A stretch of DNA of 64,000 nucleotides from Mangifera indica (GCF_011075055.1 NC_058146.1:7936001-8000000); one strand, 5' to 3'. Positions 11,661 to 24,986 are shown, counted from the stretch's first letter. Translations and numbers: made by a program. Notes: generated by a model not told the origin, from the sequence alone.

Positions 11661-12204
11661 TAGGGGTGTGCATGGTAGATTTGGTGTGGTTTGATAGCTT
11701 TTTCAAACCAAAATGAAAAAACGGTTTGTAAAATTTTTAAACTAAACCAAACCATATTAGTTTTAAACCAAACTGAAAAAATACGGATTTTGTTCGGTCT
11801 AAATTATAGTTTAAACCTATTAAAAATCATTTCATTTATAAATATATATTATTTTATAAAATTAATTAAATTATAGTTTTCTAGAACATAATATTAATAT
11901 GTAAAATAAATATGAAACATATATAAAATATATATGTAAAACAAATGACAAATAAATATGAAAAAAAAAACAAATTGTACACCTTATTGTTTTTTAAAAA
12001 AATTTTATCAAAGATAAATATATGTATTTAAAAAATTATAGTTTACAATTTGGTTTGATTTGAAAATCACCTATACCATAACACAAACTGAAACTATTTT
12101 TCAAAAATTTATCAACCCAAATCAATCTATTTTACAAATTGACCCATAATTTTTAAATGAGTTAATCCGATTTTATGGTTTGAACCAAATTATGTACACC
12201 TCTA
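11661..12204. mobile_element. hAT-type MITE, 544 bp
   Basis: The left end taggggtgtgcat is matched by the right end atgtacacctcta, and similarity continues inward through Thr/Phe-like 'ggtttga' and 'aaaccaaa' motifs to an AT-rich core. Terminal TA-G-R-G-G-T-G-T is typical of plant hAT MITEs. A gtaga motif adjoins both ends (11654-11658 and 12205-12209), but a clean 8-bp duplication is not preserved. No coding capacity. Related copies: 4616-4872 and 30868. Confidence 0.65.
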
Positions 12205-12428
12205 GTAGAGATAAAACAATAAAATATCATAATCAAAAACCCAAATAAGTTTATAATTTCAACTTTAAAATAATGCAATTGATAACTAATGAAATTAATA
12301 ACCGCTTGTTAAATATTTAAATTTAATTTCTGATCCATATGATGAATGTGACTGCCATAAATATTAAAACTATTAACAAATATATGACACGTCAAATATA
12401 ATAAATTCAAATCAATAGTACTAATAAC

Positions 12429-12870
12429 TAGGGTTGGATATGAGCTGAGCCGAGCTCGAACAGGGCTCAACTCATTTTTGGCTCGTTTTCAGTGAGCCCA
12501 AGCTCGGGCTCGCTAAATATATGTTTGTGTTCGGTTCGTTTCATAATTTTAGTGTTTGGGCTCAGGTAGCACTTTGCTTTGGTTCACTTTGGGCTCGCAT
12601 TTTTGGCTCAGGAGCTTGGTTTCAAGCTCGTATTTCAAGGAACAAATGGTGTCGCTTGTTCCAAGTTAAATGTTTTTTTATTTGAGTGAACGGCTTGTGA
12701 GTTGAGCTTGGCTCGCTCAACTGATGTTCAGATTTGGGCTCGTATTCGTTTTTTGCTTAAAATTTAGGCTTGCATTCATATTTGGGCTCGTTCAAGGCAA
12801 GCTCGAGCTTGGGCTCGTTCGAGCAAAGCTCATTTCAAGCCCGAACAAACTCGCTTTGAATCCAGCCCTA
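12429..12870. mobile_element. hAT-type MITE, 442 bp, GAGCTCG-rich
   Basis: The termini tagggttggat and atccagcccta are inverted, and the 8-bp duplications ctaataac (12421-12428) and cttataac (12871-12878) differ at one position, as expected for hAT. The subterminal regions are full of 'gagctcg', 'gggctcg' and 'caagctc' motifs in both orientations, which would be transposase-binding repeats. Noticeably more GC-rich than its surroundings. No transposase. Confidence 0.8.
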
Positions 12871-12878
12871 CTTATAAC

Positions 12879-15599
12879 ACACCCACAAAAAAAACAAATA
12901 GTTTTTTATAATTTTGCTAAAAAAAAGTTATTAAATTAAAATGAATGCTTTTGGGTAATGCGAATTTGGTGTTCCATGATACAATGTTGATTTTTTTATT
13001 AATTCAAATCAGGGATAGAGATTTTGTGAATCGAAACTCTTTCTATCAAATAAAAAAAATAAATGATATTAAAATTTTTTTACTGTTATGATGTTGTGTA
13101 ATATTTTATTTAAAATATTTGGATTAGTTGGAGTCAATTCGAGTTAGTTTCATGTCAACCCTAGCCTGACCCCATTTTTTAAAAGTCAATCCAAATCCAA
13201 CCTGAACTATTTTTCGTATCAAAATCATAAGTCTAACCTGATTTTTTTGTGTCTTGTTATGTCAGGTCAATGAGTCTTATCAAATTTTTCCAAGTCTACA
13301 TATAGTGTATACAATATTTAATAGAAATGTTTTTGGACAATTCCATTCAATTTATTTGGTACATCCACTTTCATGGATTGCATTGTAGCCCTTAAATATT
13401 ACTGATTTCTATTTTAGGATTTTCCTTTAAATTAGGATGAGTAATATTGAGTATGATCATGGTATTAATGGGGTTGAAATGGACATGGAGGAACTGATTT
13501 AAATCAAACCTAGTTTGAACCACTTTGACAACCTCCTTTCTTTCTTATTGTGGTTTCAGCCCCGTCAAAATTCTTTTTCACTCCCATATTAAATTAAATC
13601 AACGAATAAAATGAAACGAACACTTTATTGCAGTATGAACCTTGTTTTCTTCTTCTTTGAATCAGCATACCCGCAATTATAAATAATATCATATGCAAGA
13701 CATGATTATTAAAAAAAAAAAAAAAAACCTGCCCCAACTAAGCGAATTCCATTGAATCTTCTGACTGTTTTGTTTGTTAGAATCCCTAAAATGTTTAGAA
13801 CAATCAAGTTATATGTTCAATCTAATATTTTTCTTTCTTTTACAACTCTTGGTAGAAACAACCATATTCTTTATATTGGTTGACGAATTATGATTATGCA
13901 ATAATTTCTTTATCCATTGTGATTTTTTATTTGCATTTGAGTTAATTTTTTCATGATGGGATGCAGTATTTAGTTTGGATATTTAGAGTAAATTGAAGCT
14001 TACACTTTTGAAATATTTAAAATTATATAATGGTGTATTTAGTTTGGATAATCTTTTATAACCAAAATGAAAGATTAATGAATATAAATTATTACCATAT
14101 TTAGTAAAATTTAGTATGTATAAATAATTATAGTGTTTGGTTGAGATATTATTTTACTTAAATTCCTTTAGAAGGTTAATAGTTATAAATTTGCATTATA
14201 TTTTGTTACTGTTAGAATTTCTACCAAATTTTGTAAATTAAAATCACAAAATTACATACCTGGATTTTATCTTCTTTCTAGTTGATCCAAAATGGGTTTA
14301 AATTGATCCAAAATTAGTAGTTTCCAGAACAAACTTTATCTTGTACTTTGTTCATATGAATTTTGTGAAATAGTTTAGTGTATATATTGGGAGGCTTTTT
14401 GTTTGGCATCGATGGAAGGAAAAAGATTTCTTCATCTATATTGGTGTCATTTCAATGCGGTAGTTTTTGAAACATTTTATATGTGCCCAATTGTCTTTAA
14501 TTGCCAATTGGCAGTTAATCGTAATGTATGTCAAGTCAATCCATCATGGGTGGATGCAAGTCTAACATCTTTCACTCACACATAAAAGGAGATCTAAACC
14601 AAATACTTAAACATAAAAATCTTATACAATAGTATATTTTATACTTGCAAATATATCATACGATTTAACAAACAACCTACACTTGAGAGCTTATTATTAT
14701 GCATTTGTTAGGAATAACATAGTCGCTTCAACTCAAAAAAATATAATAATCAATTATTAGTCTCGTTGTATCTTAAACTTACTTGATAACACCAACATCT
14801 CTAATCCTTCAAAATAATTATGTTATCTCTTTATGTATCTATGATCAAATCATATCTCACATATGATTGACAAAATCGGTTAACCAATGGATAAACGTAA
14901 TGAATAAGTCTTTCTCTTCAATTCGAAATTCTCAATTTAAACTTAACTGTTTTTCTAGTCATGTTTTATAGACCGAATCATACATAGTCATAGGTAACAA
15001 GCTAAGCTAGCAAAACACTAAGAATAAATATTAAATAACAGTAAAGAGTATAAGGGTACCAACATAATGTAAGTCTCATAAAGTCTCATACAGTGAGGAA
15101 ACAAAGATTCGTTAACTCACTAACTTTTATTGGTTGACTATACACCCATGGTATGAAACATGTATTACAATGTATATTCTCCATAAATGTCATATAAAAA
15201 CACTGTACAGATCTAAGTTTAGTCATTACATCTATTGCCTAACTTGAGTTCTTAAATATTTTCAAACTTACAAGTATTTATTAAAAACTCACATATAACA
15301 TTCATAAGTTATTTAGATGTGAAAAATCCAAAATGGTCATTGCCAAATATATCTATCCAAGACCTCATTTTGACTAATAATCAAGACTATGTTTCGATTT
15401 TAATAATTATTTTTCTCAGGAAATATGCTTCATTTTTGTTCGTTCTTCTAGCGCTAAAGGTGATTGCTTATGTAAGTAAGCCAAGCTATAACTTGTGTGA
15501 CATTTTAATCCTATTGAACTTCCAAAAAATGATGTGCATATAGTGAAACATGAAGAATTCTAGGATGCAAATTAAAAAATATATATTTGAATTCATAGT
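12879..15599. other. AT-rich intergenic DNA, no gene seen
   Basis: Only short, unconvincing ORFs. About 13960-14220 resembles an AT-rich MITE also suggested near 49730-50220 and 50790-51260 ('tttagtttggat', 'ttattacc'). About 14340-15550 may contain the 3' LTR of the minus-strand copia element that begins at 15600, but I could not place its ends. Confidence 0.4.
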
Positions 15600-16805
15600 T
15601 TTTGATATCATGTCACAAGTACAATATATAAGCCCAACAACATATCAATTATGGTTTATGCAATCCAAGAGATTTTACATATGCAAGAAATACATTAGTT
15701 GGAGTAGGTTTGGTTAAAGAATCAACAATCATATGATGCATAGAAATATATTATAAGCTCACTTCCCTCTTGGAAATGATGTCTCTTATAAAATTGTATC
15801 GAGTGTCAATATATTTGGTTCTATTATGAAATTTGACATCTTTTGTAAAAACTATTTCAACTTGATTATCACAATGGATAACCATTGGTCCATCCATATT
15901 GTCATGAATACCTAAATTCACAGAGAATCTTCTTAACTAAACAACTTCTTGCATAGTTACTGAACAAGTTATAAACTCGACTATCATTATGGATAAGTGT
16001 AATATCCCTCTCTAGAAGTACTACCATATGGAGGAAAATGTTAATAAATTTCTTATTTTGAGCATATATTTAATTTAAAACAAATAATAAATTCATTAAA
16101 TAGTTTAATAAAACTTCATTTATTAAAACTTATAAAATTACTAAAATACCTTTAACTAAAAAATAATTGGAAATGACAAAAGGTGTCCAAACATGAAAAC
16201 ATAAATATGAAAACATAGTATATGTAATTTGAAATATCTATGAAAATCTAAATAAAATAAAAATTGAAAAAACTGAATTGCCATTAATGCTTTACACCTG
16301 CAAACCATCGCTGATCTCGCAATTAAAACAATCACTTATACCTACACATATGAAAGTAGAATAGTGAGTTGTGAAATGCTTAATAAGTAGGAGACTAAAC
16401 TAATAACATTTACTGAAATCCACAAAATGCCTTTAAACTCGATCTATACTAACTTTATCATTCGGAGTTAGTATTAAACTCCTCCAAGGATGATGACAGG
16501 TCCTATGTATTGTCTCTATACTCTAGGGACTCTTTAGAGTGTATGTCATAACTCTCAAGTTGAATTATGTCCTTCCCAGTCACTAAGGAACTACTCTCTC
16601 AAATTCCTATCTGATGTGGCCATATCAAACTCAATGGAAGCATCTGGATAAGAAAACTATTACTAAAGTTGTATACTAAGTCGATTGGTCTGAATCGAAT
16701 ACAAAGATTTGACATCTTGCTCATGTAAGCTATCTTTATATTTCACTACACCAATTACACCTTAATTGGGCTTTATTGTGAGCATGTACCCCATTACAGG
16801 TCTAA

Positions 16806-18965
16806 TGTAACACCCATAAGTAAGCCCAAGGGCATTTAAGTTTTTTTCTAGTTCTAAATTCGATGATTTTTAAATTTCAGTAGCTCACACCTGCGTATAG
16901 AGATATACATGACTGTGTATGATCAGCAGAAAGTCAAACATTTGGACCAGATTGTGATCACGACAAACCATAAATTTGTCTTAGTTGTGCAACTAGACAT
17001 ATGATCATGTATGGGCTATACACGCTTGTGTATTGTGTTTTAGAGATAAAATAAAAACGTGATCAACTATAATTCTCCCATATTCTTTTGCTTTCTAACC
17101 ACTTAAAAAGCAAGAGAGTGTAAGAGAGGAGTTTATGGTCGCTTAAAGAGTCATTGGCGATCACCAAAATCACTATAGCTATGCAAGGGGGACTTTGTTA
17201 CTGGAATCCAAGTAAGTGGAACGGCTTCCCTTGTTTGATCATGTGATCTTTGGAATATTTTTGTTATATGCATGATCTAGGGATATGTAAATAGAGTAGT
17301 GATAATTTTGTTAATGTAATTGAGAATGAGATACGAACATGGAGGTATATGCATGCTTAACTTATTAATTGTATGAAGGTTTAGGTTTTTGATTGATTGA
17401 TGCCTAAAAGCCATGTATGTGTACTTTGGTTAAATAAATCATATGAATATCATGTTCACGGGGTGTAGAGACTTCTATGTATGCCCTAGAAGAAGTAATC
17501 TTATTGGATTTACAATAAAAAATACGTAAAAACCCTAAGACACAATTTTCAAATCATGACAAACAATCATGTGTGGTTTCATACACGTCATTCCAGAAAC
17601 TTTGAAAGTTTAAAGATCCCATGCTTGTTCTAAAGGGAGAAATACGTGATCGTGTGGTATGAGACATACATTCATGTATGGCTTTCCAAAAATGGATGAT
17701 GTGTGTGGAAGGACATGTGGCTCACACGTATGGAATCCAAGTACACGAGAGTGTGCCTAGGTCACCTCCCTGTGTGCATTTTCTCTATATATGATTGTGT
17801 GTTGAGTGTCATAAGCCTGTGTATCTAGTTTAAGAGGCATATGAGTGTAGGTTGAGAAGCAGACAACTGTGTACCCTTAGACAAAGACAAAAGATGATTA
17901 TACCTTTAGGTTATGTGCATAAGAGGGGACAATTATATAAGAAGACTAATGAGTTAATAAAGGATAAAGAATTCAAGCAAGACATAGTTGAAGTATTTGA
18001 GCCTGACTATATGGACGATGATATAAACTCAGATCGAGTTGAATTTTAGCCAAAAGTCAACAATCTTAAAGCTAATGTCAAACAATTGAATAGTCACCAG
18101 CTATATGCGTAAGTGACAATATTTATGAGGGCAATAGGGTTGGATACCTATTAGATGCATCATGCACTTAAGACAAGGCGCATAACCACCTAGTTCAGTT
18201 TAGGTATGCATGGTAAGGATGTGGCTTTTAGATATTTCTCATGTGATCAACGGGGCCATCTTTGGACGGTTAGTTAGTAGTTTTGATCAACTTATATGGT
18301 AAAGGAAGGACTTGCTATCAAAGATTTTCTTGTGTGATCAGGGTGTCCTAGTTAAATAGCCTAATAGGCCATTCAACATTTGTGTAAGCCATCATAGTAG
18401 CTGTCACCAAGACATTAGATATATCGATTCTAACTTGGGTCTCTGTAGCTTTTGTGAATGATCCATGTTAAGACATTAATGTGTCATAGTATGACGATAG
18501 TTAGCTTACAAATGGAACACGAGTTTTATCATCGACAAGTTAATAGAAATGGATATCAAAGGTCTTCACTTACTAAGTTTTATTCACGCATTTTCTTTTG
18601 TATGTTTTATAGGTAGAGGTGAGTAGTCAGACAGGCAAAAATCCAATGGTCTAACAACTAACTGCATAAGAAAAGGGGCATTTATGTCATTCTAGTATTG
18701 GCAGACATATATTTCTCTTTGTTATTATTATCATTATTTTCAGACAAATTGATTTACTCAAGATTTATATGGTTATTTTATAATGGATATTTTTAGATAA
18801 TTATTATTTTATGAGTTTGATTAATAAAGCAGTTATTTTTGTTATATCCCATTTTTTTACATTTTATAATTATAATCATGCATTAAAGTTTTCAATTAGT
18901 CTAGTTGTGCATGTCTCTTTTGATATATTCCTATTAAGGGTGTGTATCTAGAAAAGTGCATTACA
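16806..18965 (+). repeat. 5' LTR of the gypsy element (2,160 bp)
   Basis: Begins tgtaacaccc and ends attaca, with the same course as the 3' LTR. It is rich in near-palindromes such as 'tacatgactgtgta' and 'cacgtcattc'. A 65-codon open frame near 17852-18049 is also largely open in the 3' LTR (see findings). Confidence 0.9.
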
Positions 18966-18969
18966 TTTA

Positions 18970-18981
18970 TTGTATTAGAGT
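18970..18981 (+). promoter_or_regulatory. Primer-binding site, initiator tRNA-Met type, decayed
   Basis: Reads ttgtattagagt, nine of twelve bases like TGGTATCAGAGC (complement of the initiator tRNA-Met 3' end), four bases after the 5' LTR end; the following 'atgatcttgg' is usual after such sites. Confidence 0.7.
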
Positions 18982-18999
18982 ATGATCTTGGTACCTAAA

Positions 19000-20280
19000 A
19001 AAGTGAAAAGATTTTGTGTTTGAAAAATGCATATAGAGTTAAATAAGAAGTAGGCTTTTGTGTAATGTTAATCGCCCTTGTATGCCTATCGCTATAAGTA
19101 TAATATACTTGATTTCATATTAAAAGTAATATATGCCTAAAAGTTGTTATGATTTCAAGATGAGAAGATCTAAGAGATTTATCAAAGATGCCATAAATGT
19201 CCTTAGTTAGAAGAAGAGCCAAATAGAGGCTGGAGGACAGGCACTCTACATGTTAATGTGTGGTATCTAACCCGGGCCCCACTATGCCAAAACAGTAGTC
19301 AAGTACAGAGGTACCCTCCAAATAGAGTAGAAGAAGTGCAAGACAACTTGAGTAAAGATTAGACGTAGCAGTAGAAGACAAGCGCATCTTGTTTACAACT
19401 TGTCTTGTCATCATTAGCCCCTGAGCTTTAGAGGCAATACAGTGTAAATGGGACTATTAGCCAATGAGTGGTTAGAGGTAGTAGAGGATGTCATAAGGAT
19501 CTACTTAACGACAGATACTAACAAGATATAGTATGCTAGTCTCTTGCTGAAGATGATGTTAAAGTCTATAGTAGATACTGTATAAGACCTGCCAAGTTTC
19601 AGAGACATCATGGGTAGACTTTAAATAGGCCTTTAAGTTAGATTATGTCTTAATTGATATCATGTATATGAAGGCTTGAGAGTTCTTCTATGTATGAGAG
19701 ACTTCTTGACTAAGTTAAACTTATCGACCAAGTATGCTCCTAGCGTGGCTATTTTAGAAAAATACAAGCTAAATATGTTTATGGGAGGGCTGAGGCTAGA
19801 CATAGCGAAAGATACGATGATGAGAGATAATCCTTCTAAGACTTTTTTATAGGCCCTCAATTAAGTACTAAGGTCTAAGACCATAAGATAGAGCATAACC
19901 AGGGATAGAAAGTTTTTAGTGGAGGCATCACTAGTTTTGATGCAAAGATAAAGTTAGTTATCTATTAGTAATAGCCAAGATGGTCCTAGTAGAGGTAGCA
20001 AAAGTGAGAGGCTCTTCCAACCTAAGAATAAGAAAAACTAGAGGGGAAAGATATAGAGAAAAGATGAGTAGCCTAGACACGATGATTCTTTTGTATGTTA
20101 TAGATGTGGCAAGAGGCAAACTAGCAAGTGTTTTAGATAGAGATTGTGCTACAAATGTAAATAACTAGGAAATTTTGCCAGGCGGTGCATAGCCTTGGTA
20201 GCAGTGCTAGCCCTAATAGAGTAGATAGTTAGGGAAGGACAAACTTGAGTATTTGTAGCTATTTAGACACAGATAGATGC
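19000..20280 (+). pseudogene. gypsy gag remnant with a decayed zinc knuckle
   Basis: The reading frame is broken, but the order and spacing fit gag. A nucleocapsid-like zinc knuckle is visible at about 20095-20190: CYRCGKR, then CYKC with the downstream cysteine, but the histidine position reads Asn and an in-frame stop falls inside. The capsid part, about 19400-19900, is recognisable only by position and by scraps such as 'LNLVKKS'-like antisense shadows. No function remains. Confidence 0.6.
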
Positions 20281-20780
20281 TAGCCCTACAACTTTGATAG
20301 GTTAGTTATTATTTCATACTTGTCCTTTATGTGCTTTAATTGACTCTAGTGTCAAGTATTGTTTTAATGCTAGAGGCATAGTTGAGAGATTAGGACTTAA
20401 GTCTTTAGTTGTTCCCTATATTAGAATAGAAATCCCAGATGGGGATTAGGTTTAGAGCAATTTAATAGTGGTATGAGAGATAGTTTTCTTGAAATGTTAT
20501 GCAATAGTCTTGGACTGATAATCATGGATATACCAAACTTTGATGTGGTACTGAGCATAGACTTTTTAAGTAGATATGAAGTTGAAATAGATTGTAGGAA
20601 AAAAAAAGGTTAGATTCACTATGGATGATGGTGAGCAGTTCACATTTGAAAAAGGTCGAAACATCAGTATAATGATTAATAGTATCAAGGCTAAGAAAAT
20701 GTTGAATAAAGGATGATAGGTGTATTTAGAACATGGGGTTTAGAAATTAGTAGAGATAATTCTAGGCACAAAAGATACTC
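20281..20780 (+). pseudogene. gypsy aspartic protease remnant
   Basis: Contains the active-site region read as ALIDSSVKYCF (the family has Asp-Ser-Gly; here the Gly is Ser), followed by VERLGLKSLVVPYI and, near 20575-20640, a VRFTMDDGEQFTFEKG block that marks the protease-RT linker in Tekay-like elements. Stops interrupt it. Confidence 0.65.
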
Positions 20781-21396
20781 TAGTGGTGCAAGAGTTTCCA
20801 AATGTATTCCTTGACAATGATAGTGGATTTATTAGATCGAGCCATTCATCATGAGATACACCAATCCTCTTTGTAAAAAAGAAAGATGGATTGATAAAGG
20901 CATGCATTGACTATATGGCGTTGAATAAGGCGACAATGAATAATAAGTATCCACTCCTAAGAATTGATGATTTTTTTTACCAATTCAAGGGTGTTTTAGT
21001 GTTTTCTAAGATAGATCTGAGGTCAAGGTATCACCAAGTTAGAGTAATAGAGCAAAATATACCCAAGACTGCTTTTAAAATCAGATATGGGCATTTTGAG
21101 TTTATGGTCATGCCTTTCAGATTAATCAATGCCTTGACAGTATTTATGGATCTCATGAACAAGGATTGTTTGGATAAGTTTTTGATAGTGTTCATTAATG
21201 GCATTTTGGTCTACTCTAGTACTCAAGAGGAGCATAAGCAAGACATGAGATTTGTGCTCGAGAGGCTAAGGGAGAGGCAATTGTTCACTAAGTTTTCCAA
21301 ATATGAGTTATGGCTAGATAAAGTGGAATTTTTAAGTCATATGGTTTCAGCAAATAACATATCAATAGACTCTACTAAAATTGAGATAATGCTATA
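20781..21396 (+). pseudogene. gypsy reverse transcriptase remnant
   Basis: An open stretch from 20891 to 21397 encodes most of the RT palm and fingers: [57 protein letters not shown]. The catalytic box that should read Phe-x-Asp-Asp reads FINGIL, so both catalytic aspartates of that box are lost. This is the best preserved part of the element. Confidence 0.85.
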
Positions 21397-21955
21397 ATGG
21401 CATTTCTAGGATTGGTAGGCTACTACAGATGTTTTATTAAGGGATTCGCCAAGTTAGCTCAACCTTTCATAAAGTTAACACATAGAAAGATTCCTTTCAG
21501 ATGGTCAGAAGCCTACGAGTAGAGTTTCCAAGAATTGAAAATAAAATTGACCTTAACTTTCATCCTTGCCTTGTTAGAGGAAGGTAAAGACTATGATTTA
21601 TACATAAATGTCTCACATCAGGGTTTAGGAGCAGTGTTGATGTAAAAAGGAAAGATGATAACTTATGCTTCCTATCAGTCAAAAAGTATGAGACCAAATA
21701 CCCTACTCACGATCTTAAGTTAGCAATTATGGTCTTTGCACTTAAGATATGGTAACACTACCTATATAGGGTAAAAAACAATATATACATGGATCACAAG
21801 AGTCTTAGATATTTTTTCATTCAAAAGGAATTAAACATGAGATGAAGACAATGGCTGAAGTTGGTAAAAGACTATAACTGTGAGATTAAGTACCACTCCA
21901 CGACAAAGTTAATGCAGTTGCTGACGCCCTAAGTAGAAAGGTGGTCCTATCATAA
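21397..21955 (+). pseudogene. gypsy RNase H remnant
   Basis: Translation gives FLGLVGYYRCFIKGFAKLAQP, the RT/RNase H connection, then YINVSHQGLGAVLM and TYASYQSKSMRPN, typical of Ty3/gypsy RNase H, followed by out-of-frame scraps. Several stops and frameshifts. Confidence 0.75.
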
Positions 21956-22815
21956 ATTACGACTTACTATGAATTACAACATCATGAGCACATATTAACT
22001 AGGTCAAATATATGTAAGAGGGATTGCCAACTTTATGGAGTACTTAAGACAATAGTATTAAATCGAGACACCAAATTTGTTTCAGTATTTGACAGAGTAT
22101 GTAAAAGTCTTTGGGTACAAGATTGACATTCAGTATAAAATATCACCTTTAGTTCAATAGCCATACTGAGAAAGTTAATCAAGTGATTTAGGATATGTTA
22201 AGGGCTTGTTGTTGGAATAGAAGAGTGAGTTAGTAAATGTGTTGACATTGATGGAGTTTGCTTATAATAATAGTTATCAAGTAACCATCAAGATGACTCT
22301 TTATGATGCTTTGTATGGCAAGAGGTTTAGGTCACCCATGCACTGGGATGAGATAAGAGAGAGAGATGTCTTAGCTCAGTCATTAAAACGAGGAAATATG
22401 ATTTTAAGTTTCAAGTGGGTAATAAGGTGTTCATCAGAGTAACCTCCAATAGGCATATTATGAGATTTGGTAGGAAAAACAAGTAAACGCTAAGATTTGT
22501 GGGACCCTTTAAGGTTGCCTACTGGCTTGTGCTATTAGTGAGCATGAGTCATTTCATAATATGATCAATCTATCATTATTATGCAAGTATATCAGTGATC
22601 ACACCTATGAACTAAATGTTTGGGATAATTTGGTTTATGAGGAGCGTCTAGTTTAGATATTAGACTCGCTAGTTAAAAAGCTCAGATGTAAGCAGATTTC
22701 CCTAGTAAAGGTTCTTTGGAGGAATCACCGAGTTAAAGAGGCCAAATGGGAGGTTGAGTAGGATTTGTGACAAAGGTTCCTATATTTGTTCAAGAGAATT
22801 TTGAGCATGAAATTC
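21956..22815 (+). pseudogene. gypsy integrase remnant with internal deletion and chromodomain-like tail
   Basis: Shorter than a normal integrase. The His-Cys zinc-binding part and most of the first half of the catalytic core are missing; a scrap around 22050-22110 (LNRDTKFVSVF) corresponds to the strand with the second catalytic Asp. The C-terminal part is better: FKWVIRCSS/QVGNKVFIRV, RFVGPFKVAY, then LVKVLWRNHRVKEAKWEVE at about 22700-22760, resembling the Tekay chromodomain end. Confidence 0.7.
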
Positions 22816-22819
22816 ATAT

Positions 22820-22832
22820 TAGGGGGGAGGAT
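22820..22832 (+). promoter_or_regulatory. Polypurine tract of the gypsy element
   Basis: Purine run aggggggagga immediately before the 3' LTR start, as required for plus-strand priming. Confidence 0.85.
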
Positions 22833-24889
22833 TGTAACACCCATAGATAAGTTTAAGGGCATTTAAGTCTTTTTTCTATTTTTAAATTTTAGTAGTACAT
22901 GTTGTGTATAGAGATATACACGGTCGTGTACGGTTAGCAAAAAGTCAAACTTTTGGACTAAATTATGATCACAATGAAACAGGAAGTTGCCTTAATTGTG
23001 CAACTAGTAAACGATCGTGTATAGTCCATACACGCCCATGTATCACATCTTGGAGATAAAATAAAAATGTGATCAACCCTAATTCTCACATGTTCATATG
23101 CTTCCCAATCGCCCAAAAAGTGAAAGAGTATGAGAAAGGAGTTTGTGATGGCCTGAGGAGTCGCAATTGATCATCGAAATCATTATAGTTGTGCAATAGA
23201 GACTTTGTCATGGGAATCCAAGTAAGTGAATGGCTTCCCTTGTTTGATCTTGTGATCTTTGGAATATTTTTGTTATATGCATGATCTATGGATGTTTAAA
23301 TATAATACTGATGATTTTGTTGATGTAATTGATAATGAGATACGAACATGAAGGTATATGTATGCTTAACCTGTTGATTGTATAAAGGCTTAGGTTTTTG
23401 ATTGATTCATGCCTAAAAGTCATGTACGTGTATTTTAATTAAATAAATCGCATGGATATCATGTTTAGGGTGTGTAAAGACTTATGTATGCCTTAGAAGA
23501 AGTAATCTTGCTAGATTTGTGATTGAAAATATATAGAAACCCTAGGACACAATTTCTAGATTGTGACACATGGTTGTGTGTGCACGCCCATGTGTCATTC
23601 TAGAAACTTTGAAAGTCTGAAGATCCTATGCTTGTTCTAAGGGGCAAATGCATGGTCATGTTGTATGAGACACATGCCCGTGTATGGCTTTCCAAAAGTG
23701 GATGACATGTACTAGAGGATACATGGCTCATATGCATGGAATCCAAGTACACGGAAATATGCCTAAGTCAACTCCTCGTGTGCATATGCTCTATACACAA
23801 TTGTGAGTTTAGTGTCACATGCCCTTGTATATGGTTTATGAGGCATATGGGTATAGGTTGAGAAGCACATGATCATATACCCTTAGACAAAGACAAAAGA
23901 TGATTATACCTTTAGGCTATATGCATAAGAAGAGAGAGTTATTTAAGAAGAATAATAAGCTAAAAGAAGATAAAGAATTCAAGCAAGACATAGATGAGGT
24001 GCTCGACTGTATAGACGATGACATAAACTTAGATCGAGTCGAATCTGAGTTGAAAGTCAATAACTTTAAGACATATTAAGGTTAGATACCTATGAAATGC
24101 GTTATACACTTGATGCCAAGACGCATAACCACCTAGTTCAGTTCAAGTGTGCATAGTGAGGTTGTGACTTTTAGATATTCCTTATGTGATCAACAAGATG
24201 CACTACATATGTACCTAAGGTAAGAGCAATTTTTGAATGGTTAGTCAATAGTTTTGATAAGCTTATGTGGTAAGGAAATGAGTTGTTATTAAAGATTTGA
24301 CATGTGCATAAGGTACCACAATAGCTTTCACCAAGGCATCAAATATACTGATTCTAGCTTAAGTCTTTATAACTTTCGTGGATGATCTATGTCAGGGCAC
24401 CGAGATGCCATAATGTGACAATAGTTAGCTTACAAACAGAATATAAGTTTTATCATTAGATGAGTTAATATACATAGATACCAAAAAGTCTCCACTTATC
24501 GAGTTTTCCTCACACGTTTCCTTTTATATGTTTTGCAGGTAAATGTGAGTAGTAAGGTAGGCAAGGATCCAACGATCCAATAAGCAGTTGTAAAAGGAGA
24601 AGAGATGTTTATGTCATTCCATTATTGGCAGACATATATTTATCTTTGTTATTATTATTATTATTATTTTTAGACATATTAATTTACTTAGGATTTATAC
24701 AGTTATTTTATAAGAGAGGTTTTCAGATAATTATTATTTTATGAGTTTGATTAATAAAAAAATTACTTTTGTTACATTTTGCACTTTTTATAATTATGAT
24801 CATGTATTAAAGTTTTAAATTAGTCCAATTGTGCACGTCTCTTTTAATATATTCCTATCAAGGGTGTGTATTTGGAGAGGGTTGTTACA
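22833..24889 (+). repeat. 3' LTR of the gypsy element (2,057 bp)
   Basis: Begins tgtaacaccc, ends gttgttaca, followed by the target duplication tctaa. Collinear with the 5' LTR but about 100 bp shorter because of small deletions. Confidence 0.9.
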
Positions 24890-24986
24890 TCTAATGTATT
24901 AAAGTTTTCAATTAGTCTAATTGTGCACGTCTCTTTTAATATATTCCTATCAAAGGTGTGTATCTGGAGATGGTTGTTATATTTAA
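24803..24986 (+). repeat. 92-bp tandem duplication across the LTR end and target duplication
   Basis: Unit 24803-24894 (last 87 bp of the 3' LTR plus tctaa) is repeated at 24895-24986, where it ends with the diverged tttaa. The genuine flank of the outer LTR therefore resumes near 24987. Confidence 0.85.

Larger units (their letters stand above)
16806..24889 (+). mobile_element. Complete but inactive Ty3/gypsy LTR retrotransposon (probable Tekay/Del chromovirus)
   Basis: An 8,084-bp element with two LTRs (16806-18965 and 22833-24889), a perfect 5-bp target duplication tctaa (16801-16805 and 24890-24894), a primer-binding site after the 5' LTR and a polypurine tract before the 3' LTR. Between them lie gag, protease, RT, RNase H and integrase remnants in gypsy order, all with stops or frameshifts. 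The C-terminal pol region 'VKVLWRNHRVKEAKWE' resembles the chromodomain tail of Tekay-type chromoviruses. The LTRs differ at roughly one base in five by eye, so the insertion is old. It sits inside the solo LTR 15998-26518. Confidence 0.9.

Noticed and set aside
22820..22832. Purine run considered as a ribosome binding site
   Set aside because: Its place directly before the 3' LTR identifies it as a polypurine tract; the window is eukaryotic.
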